From Cristatella mucedo (taxonomy: Eukaryota > Bryozoa > Phylactolaemata > Cristatellidae): 64,000 nucleotides of DNA. A model generated the notes under the pieces. That model saw nothing but the letters and a program-made list of their open reading frames with translations, ran no database searches and had not been told where the DNA came from. Positions 58,381 through 64,000 of the stretch are shown piece after piece (position 1 is the stretch's first letter; each line of letters opens with the position of its first letter). The position numbers and the translations under genes are program-made. The stretch spans positions 1,839,501 to 1,903,500 of the forward strand of contig WPIO01000075.1 in NCBI GenBank assembly GCA_009760855.2. Reading direction: 5' to 3'.

Positions 58381-59086
58381 AATTTTAAGATAGTGACCTG
58401 ATTTGTCAAAAATCGGCCGTGGTAATTCATCGTACCAAGGTATTGCTTTAGCTCGGCTATGTTGGTCAGGTCAGGGAGGTTAAGGATGGCTTCCATTTTT
58501 TCGTCTGATGATCAGATGCCGTGGCCACCAAGAAAATACCTTAAAAAAGGCAATGAAACCAAACTGGACTGGCTGAAAACACAATTGTCTCTATTCAACT
58601 TTAGGACTGAGTTTGAACTTGCGAAAAATGGCACGACGCAATCATGCTCAGTCGCTTTGGATATGTACACTATGCATGGGTCTTATAAAGGCATACATCT
58701 TTAATCTCACCAGAGAGGTAGCGCATTAGCAGCAGAACAATTTCCGGTGCCCTGTTGCTGCCAAAGGGTACCCAGCGAAAGCAGAAACGTCCAACCACTA
58801 TTATAAATGTCGTTTAGCGAGTGCTATCATGGGACAGCGGAATATCCCAAACACCCGCTAGACGTATGTAACTTTGAGAAAGCCTATCGCCAACAAAATT
58901 ATGCAAAATTTCATTTAGCATAGGTATTACGTACTTTATTACAAACCAATGCTTGATATAAAGACTTCAAGTCCACACAAAGACACAGTTTGCGGTTTGG
59001 CTTCAGGCCCGATGAGAATGGAAAAGACAACTCGGTCTGCTCCTATAAAAGCTCGACCAGTGCCACTCTGCTCCATTCGAAGGAGT

Positions 59087-59503
59087 TCATCCTTTATCAA
59101 AGGTAAAACAAGTCAGGGTATGCGGCAAGCTGCTGTATGTTCTTGCGTCTAGTTTGAGCCAAGTTTTCACCGGTTGGCATTGCATTAATACGATCTCTAA
59201 AAACACTGTATAGCGGAGAATAGTCTCCTCTAAGCTAAGTTTGATCTGTCCCACGCTCAGAGAAGCTTTCGGGCAGCGGATGTTATTTCTTGCCTCGGCT
59301 ACCTCGTAGATTGGCATTAGATATATCGTTCCTTTCCGCTTCAACCTCGCTTTGAAGGTACCTTTACAGGGCCGGCGGTTGGCGACGTTGTGTAGTGTGA
59401 GTTCAATGGTTACTTCAGCCCCACTATCTATTTTAAATGGGATGGTTGTTTCATACCCGAACAAATCCGTTTGCCAGTGTGCTATATCTTCGCCGATTTG
59501 CAA
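59087..59503 (-). pseudogene. Ty3/gypsy protease and start of RT region
   Basis: 138 codons with PFKIDSGAEVTIEL, the aspartic protease active site (D-S-G), and KGTFKARLKRKG ... IYEVAEARNN further on. Open, but isolated by stops at both sides. Confidence 0.75.
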
Positions 59504-59782
59504 TCCTCAGCTGCAGGCTTTGTAATTGCATCCATGGTGTAATTCTCGTCATCGAATTAAGCACGACCTCTCTTGCTTGAGCCTCAGGTTTATCGCGTGA
59601 TTGGCAACGCACAGCCTAGTGGGAGAACGTTTGGCGTATATTGCAGCGGCAGTCGCGTGCCTGGGCAGGGCCCGTGAGTGCGAGCCGAGCTGCAGTTCCG
59701 GCAGCTGTTCGCTCTCTCCCCGTTCATCCTCGGGCCGCCCAGCTCTCCTACGGTATAAGCGGCTGCTAGCCTCTAAGACCTC

Positions 59783-60234
59783 TCAGCAGGATATCCGGTT
59801 GACCCGCGATAACCCGTGAACCTCAGAGACACCTGAAACCGGCTGTGGCAGACTTACTTGTGACTTCGCCGTCTCCACCTGACGCATCTTCTGTACAACT
59901 GCAGTTAACGTGAGTTCTGGTATCAGTTGGAGCGCTTCTGAAAGCTTGAAGTCCGACGAGCCCATTAACCAACCGATAACCAGCCGATGTGTGATCAACT
60001 CGTCTTTCATCGCACCATATTCGAGGTGCTAAGCTAAATCATGTGACGGGCGTAAGAATGCCTAGGTAGACTCACCCGAATGTTGAGGGCGGCAGTTAAG
60101 CATAGCCGATCGTAGATGATAAAACTACACGGTATGCAGTAATCATCAGATTTGACTAAGATGATATTTAACGTCTTCACCTCGTCGACCTCAAAGCTGA
60201 TAGCGTTGAATAGCGCTTTGGCTTGGGCTCTCAT
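59783..60234 (-). pseudogene. Ty3/gypsy gag remnant
   Basis: MKDELITHRLVIGW ... LSEALQLIPELTLTAVVQ is the conserved gag helix pattern (RDELIxDRIVxG...KLSExLQLxPELTLxxAV). Two frames are needed. Confidence 0.75.
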
Positions 60235-60794
60235 GCGTACACAAGTGAACTCATTTGTACGTCCTGGCCCCCTGCCGCCAGCTCGGTAGTGGTCACCTAA
60301 TTCTAATTAATTCCGAAAGCGGTTTCGCTACGCCGGCCATAACGCCGGCTCGTCAAGCGTAAACTCCACTGGAGAGCGGCCCTTAGCTATATATTGAGCC
60401 TAGTCGACTTTTAGGGAGACACGGTGGAACTTCACCGCTGCTACCGCGTTATCAAAAGCCGTTCTGGATTGGACAGCGCACGTTTTGGCGGCCACGCACA
60501 ACCGCAGGCCTCAGGCCGAGCATGACCTCTCCTCATTGGTCGAAACGATGTGGCTCCGCCCGGTCTTCTATCGCACTAGCAAGGGCAGTATCAGCACTGA
60601 AAAGCAGGCTAAGAACAAATCACAATGAGCCAGTGACGTAGTCGGTGAAAGGACGTGGTTTAGCTATTTGTGTACTGTCGAGTCAGTTGATGCCATGACT
60701 TCACTCGGAATGAATTCAGGGCGCATAGAGAGCATACGAGCCGACATTGCCGTCTCGAAAGGCAATCATTTGGTCGAGGCGCAGCAATAAGACT

Positions 60795-62170
60795 CGGTCG
60801 AGTCAGAAGAACGGGTGGTACGATGGCACCGCGGTACGATGTCTGGATTTACTAGCAGTAGTTCTCATAGGCTGGCTTAAGGTAAAGTAGCTCTGATGGG
60901 CTGGCTTAAGGTAAAGTAGTTCCGATAGGCTGGCTTAAGGTAAAGTAGTTCTGATAGGCTGGCTTAAGGTAAAGTAGTTCTGATAGGCTGGCTTAAGCGA
61001 GAGAACGAAGGGACCTGAAAATTAGTGACGCAAACAAGACCTGTGAGCAGTGAGTCTCAACAGTCGAGACTGGATGCCACAAGTGCATTCACCAACTTTG
61101 ATGTAGCATTTATTTCTAAGAATGCTCTAATTTTGCAGCGTCACATAGTTAAAAAATATTTAGACATGACTGTGAAGCTGATGTAATTGTCTCATGAAAA
61201 AGTTACTGGAACTGCAGAACCAGACTTCGTGCAGCTGCTGCAGGATCTTTGCAAGTAGAGCCCTTTGTGACGGAGTACAATGTCTAATCTCTTAGTCAGA
61301 CTAGGCTTTTACATAACTAAATAGTCTTGTATATCTTTAATCCCTTTGTGTAATGTTTTGCCATCTAATGGCGAATCTCGGCAATAAGGTTGGAAAGGAG
61401 CTGAAAACGTACGACGCCCTGCCAAATTTGGTGGTCAACGCACTGGTGCAGCTGCGTGTCTTTTGCATTCAAATGAAAGCTGGACTGTGCTTGATAATTA
61501 CAAATGCAAGAGCATGAGTATATTGCGAAAATAATTGGGCCAAGCACTGAGCCCCGGGGTACCCTGTTCTTTAGTAGTTCAGCTGATGATTTGTTGACCA
61601 TTGATTAAAATGCTTAGGAGTCCCCAACTGATAGAGAAACTGAGCCATTAAGTGCAGGGCTATTGATACCAATGTGAGCTGAGAGTTTTTTCTCGAAGGA
61701 CTTGGAATGAATGGTATCAAATGCTCCCGAAATACCGTCAAAACAGGCGGAGAGAATCTACCTAATTCTTCATTTCTGTGAAGGTCATTAAAAACCAAAG
61801 CATTGCTAAGTCAGGTGAGTGACTAGTTTTAAAACAAAACTGGAGCTTACTTTCTAGGTTTTAATTTTTATATTACATTTTAGATGTTCTGAAACAATTC
61901 AGTCCATTTTCTTTTATGGAAACGACAGCGGAGAGAGTGTGCGGAAGTGACTTAAGTTCTCCAGGTCTGGTGTTGCCTTCCTAATCCACCATCTAAAATC
62001 AGGCTTTTTGCAAGGAATAGGACAAGGCGTGAGACTGAGGAACTATGTATTTCGTTAGTTGGACTCTGCATGGCTTACAGTTCATTCAGCTGTAAATTCA
62101 AGTTTTTGCAATTAATTATTTATTCCTCCTGCTTACTCAAAAGTCAAAAGCTCGAAAAATCCAACAGCCC
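60795..62170 (-). mobile_element. LINE family 1 RT fragment, decayed
   Basis: Collinear with about 37010-38370 of the reference LINE: ACGGGTGGTACGATG, CAGTGAGTCTCAACAGTCGAGA, VPRGSVLGPIIFAIYS and LNAKDTQLH (catalytic YADD lost). It contains the 29-bp minisatellite. Confidence 0.8.
60867..60997. repeat. 29-bp minisatellite, 4.5 units
   Basis: Unit ATAGGCTGGCTTAAGGTAAA plus GTAGTTCTG. It grew from the LINE segment ATAGGCTGGAGCC (reference 37069). Confidence 0.95.
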
Positions 62171-62569
62171 TTTCAGGATCACCGGAATCTTAACTTTACT
62201 TACCTTGGCTAGAGTTGACGTCATTGCGAACCAATTTCAAAAACGCTGCGACTTAGGCTCTGAATCGATATATAAGCACCCTCAGGTTTATTTGACAGGA
62301 AGAGCTGACAAAGTTATCTGCATTTCAGTGGTACCAAAAACCGTAGGCCTCCTCGCCCCCGAAAACCACGTCCGGCATATCAATGCTTGATGTATTCTAG
62401 GATTTATTAGGCCGGTCAAAAATGACCTGAGCCAGCATTCTCTCTAAAAGATCTCCAGATCTGACCGCATTAGCTAGAGTAGCTAAGGGATAAATTTGAT
62501 CAACCTTCGAGGTTTTTCGGGAGGACACTTTAGCTGAGCGGTTAGTGGTAACAGGCACAAGAGCCAAGA

Positions 62570-62653
62570 GCTAAGTGACCTCTACCGACAGCTAAGTGAC
62601 CTCTAGCGACAGCTAAGTGACCTCTAGCGACAGCTAAGTGACCTCTAGCGACC
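62570..62653. repeat. 21-bp minisatellite, 4 units
   Basis: GCTAAGTGACCTCTAGCGAC plus A, four times. Not present at the equivalent place in B1. Confidence 0.95.
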
Positions 62654-63087
62654 GTTGCAGCTTTCTCTCTTTCAGCGAAATTCTCCAGCAAAAGCGAGTC
62701 TACGTTATGCTTTTTGCACACTCTGGCCCTAGAGTCGGCGTGTGAGAACACAAGCTCTTGTGCGGCTTTTTTGCGGCAAGTAATCAGCATCTGTTTTGTC
62801 CATGTGATCTACTGGCATGTGCGACTGCTCGCACACTCACAAACGTAATTATCACAAGGCAAGGAATCACAGATGGGTGCGTTTATAGTATCACACCCTA
62901 ACGAGAAAACATAGTAGCGATCAGCTTGCGATCGCTTTGCTGGTTCGAACTTGGACGGTCGGAGGCCGCCAATTTAGCTCTCGCTAATCGTTGCAGAATA
63001 TCAAGTTCTGCAGCGAAAGCTGCACCGTGTTACCGGTGGCATTTAAAGCAACCGTTAGCTTAATTAACCGTGCCGCGCAGGTGCCCT

Positions 63088-63093
63088 TATATA
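63088..63093 (+). promoter_or_regulatory. TATA box of paralogue 2
   Basis: TATATA in CTTATATACCGACTGCCCAG, identical over 20 bp to paralogue 1. The transcription start is expected near 63118. Confidence 0.65.
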
Positions 63094-63249
63094 CCGACTG
63101 CCCAGACACTCCAGTCGCTACCAGGCGCCGTTACTTCCTAACTGCGAGAGCGCCTAGCGTTCAGCCGAGCTAACCTAGCGCCATCTGCTTCGGCGTCTGA
63201 CACCGTCCGATCTTTGCCGAAGGGGCTTCGCGAACAAAAGAGCATTCCG

Positions 63250-63877
63250 ATGGGTATGCAACCGGCTTGCCCGCTACAGGTGTGCGGCTTGTGCCACTTT
63301 CTCTCTCTCTCTCTCTCTCTCTCGGCTCTAGCCTCTGTAATAAGCTGTCTGCTCTGCTTTTAGATAAGAAGGAGCAACAACCGCTTTCTGCTAGGCAGAA
63401 TGCGGCCGCCTCTAACCTCGCTGAGTGCAACTCAAAGGTTGCAAGGCCAGAGATGCATCCGAAAGGTGCAGCTCGCGAGACGGTGCGTCAGCCCGTTGGA
63501 GGAGGAAAAGAAGAGCTCGTCGCTCCGTCGGTAGCCAAGTTCGTCAGCTGTACTGCCGCAGAGTCCGGCCTACCCCAAGGTGATTTGTGAACGTGCAATA
63601 TCGTTACGTGGATCGTCTTCATTTCATTCGAGCACCTACCGTTCAAGCAAGTGGACTTGTCTCGTTAGAGGATAGTTGCCTCGGACGCGACAGCGATATA
63701 GTCTCATTAGAGGATAGTTGCCTCGGACGCGACAGCGATATAGTCTCATTAGGGGATAGTTTCCTCGGACGCGACAGCGATATACCTACTTCACCGGACT
63801 TTCCCACTTCCTGCTTTACTAAGAAAGACGACTGGATTGTGGGATGCCGCTGTCCATGTGATAATGTAAGGCTATAG
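63250..63877 (+). CDS. Small Lys/Ala/Ser-rich protein with 14-residue repeats, paralogue 2 (about 154 aa)
   Basis: Unknown family. Exons: ATG+G 63250-63253 (donor G|GTATGC), 63364-63579 (acceptor CTGCTTTTAG, donor CAAG|GTGATT), 63633-63877 (acceptor CATTTCATTCGAG), stop TAG 63875-63877; all phases match. The start codon is separated from nearly all the coding sequence by a 110-nt intron with a CT pyrimidine tract. The product starts MDKKEQQPLSARQNAAAS, is hydrophilic without a signal peptide, and carries three 14-residue repeats (VSLEDSCLGRDSDI) before a Cys-containing end (KKDDWIVGCRCPCDN). AATAAA follows at 63990. Transcription from the conserved TATA box is inferred. Confidence 0.6.
63298..63323. 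repeat. Short (CT)n tract in intron of paralogue 2
   Basis: 26 bp, the counterpart of the 280-bp CT repeat in paralogue 1. Confidence 0.95.
63659..63784 (+). repeat. 42-bp in-frame coding repeat, 3 units
   Basis: Units 63659-63700, 63701-63742 and 63743-63784. 42 bp equals 14 codons; each unit encodes VSLEDSCLGRDSDI with one or two changes. Confidence 0.95.
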
Positions 63878-63989
63878 CTGAGCTTCGATAGTGTCCTCCC
63901 AGAAGGGAGCCACTGAGCGGAGAATCTGCCGCCATTTCAATTGACTAGACTCCGAGATAGTTATTTGCTTGTACCTCTACTCGCTATAA

Positions 63990-63995
63990 AATAAA
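63990..63995 (+). terminator. Poly(A) signal of paralogue 2
   Basis: AATAAA 113 bp after the TAG, just before the window end. Confidence 0.55.
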
Positions 63996-64000
63996 TCAGA

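Larger units (their letters stand above)
56350..60400 (-). mobile_element. Degenerate Ty3/gypsy (Mag-like) LTR retrotransposon
   Basis: Gag-Pol order on the minus strand: gag (about 60370-59783, LQLIPELTLTAVVQKMRQVE), zinc knuckle remnant near 59700, protease (59420, DSGAEVT), reverse transcriptase (about 59060-58460, LCVDLK, YVIPMLNEIL, ELKQYLG), RNase H (about 58290-58003, ADAS, YAQIEKRCLAG, HKPLSIADD), integrase (57343-56685, GFNPAQLIVGQQIW) and tail (TDDGSSTLRR). Many stops and frameshifts; the catalytic DD of the RT is not recoverable. No LTR pair could be identified by eye. An old, dead copy. Confidence 0.88.
61850..63590. repeat. Duplicated block B2
   Basis: Partner of B1 (50225-52460). 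Aligned over the LINE piece, the AAAAGATCTCCAGAT segment, the promoter and exon 2 of the gene. Confidence 0.85.

Noticed and set aside
62542-62790. Minus frame with VARGHLA repeats
   Set aside because: Comes from the 21-bp minisatellite, which preserves frame by its length; the rest shows no coding signal.

Overview
The window is animal (metazoan) nuclear DNA, most likely from an invertebrate. It has multi-exon genes with GT/AG introns in matching phase, a secreted matrix-metalloproteinase-type gene, abundant microsatellites, and non-LTR, SINE, hAT and Ty3-type repeats. I cannot name the species. Roughly 4 genes can be supported. Most of the rest is repeat debris or sequence in which I see nothing.

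Layout. 0-2.6 kb: GT-rich microsatellite and non-coding DNA. 2.6-7.15 kb, plus strand: a TATA-promoter gene of about seven exons for a small, probably secreted, alpha-helical protein, with a hAT MITE and an LTR-less retrotransposon tail in its last intron. 7.5-14.3 kb: non-coding, with old LINE and tRNA-derived SINE fragments. 14.35 kb: an isolated signal-peptide exon. 16.1-16.7 kb: a CpG-rich, promoter-like block. 19.5-29 kb, plus strand: a GC-rich domain holding a matrix metalloproteinase (catalytic domain with HEFGHLIGLKH and a four-blade hemopexin propeller). The gene has an unusual long Ala-rich exon upstream and one in-frame TGA in the hemopexin region. 29.6-41.9 kb: a graveyard of one LINE family (L2/CR1-like, including a 2.7 kb copy at 36.6-39.25 kb), a second RT family and tRNA SINEs. 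42-48 kb: mostly nothing recognisable.

49.5-53.5 kb and 60.8-64 kb: a diverged duplication (blocks A1-B1-A2 ... B2). Blocks B1 and B2 each carry a TATA promoter, a start codon separated by an intron from the rest of the reading frame, and a paralogous small Lys/Ala/Ser-rich coding exon. In B1 the intron's pyrimidine tract has grown to about 280 bp of CT. A2 and B2 are now separated by a decayed Ty3/gypsy retrotransposon (about 56.3-60.4 kb, minus strand).

The main points of interest are: the metalloproteinase architecture and its in-frame TGA; two 185-bp hAT MITEs with 8-bp target duplications that resemble the horizontally moving SPIN family; the B1/B2 gene pair; and a recurrent LINE 3' tail with a conserved hairpin.
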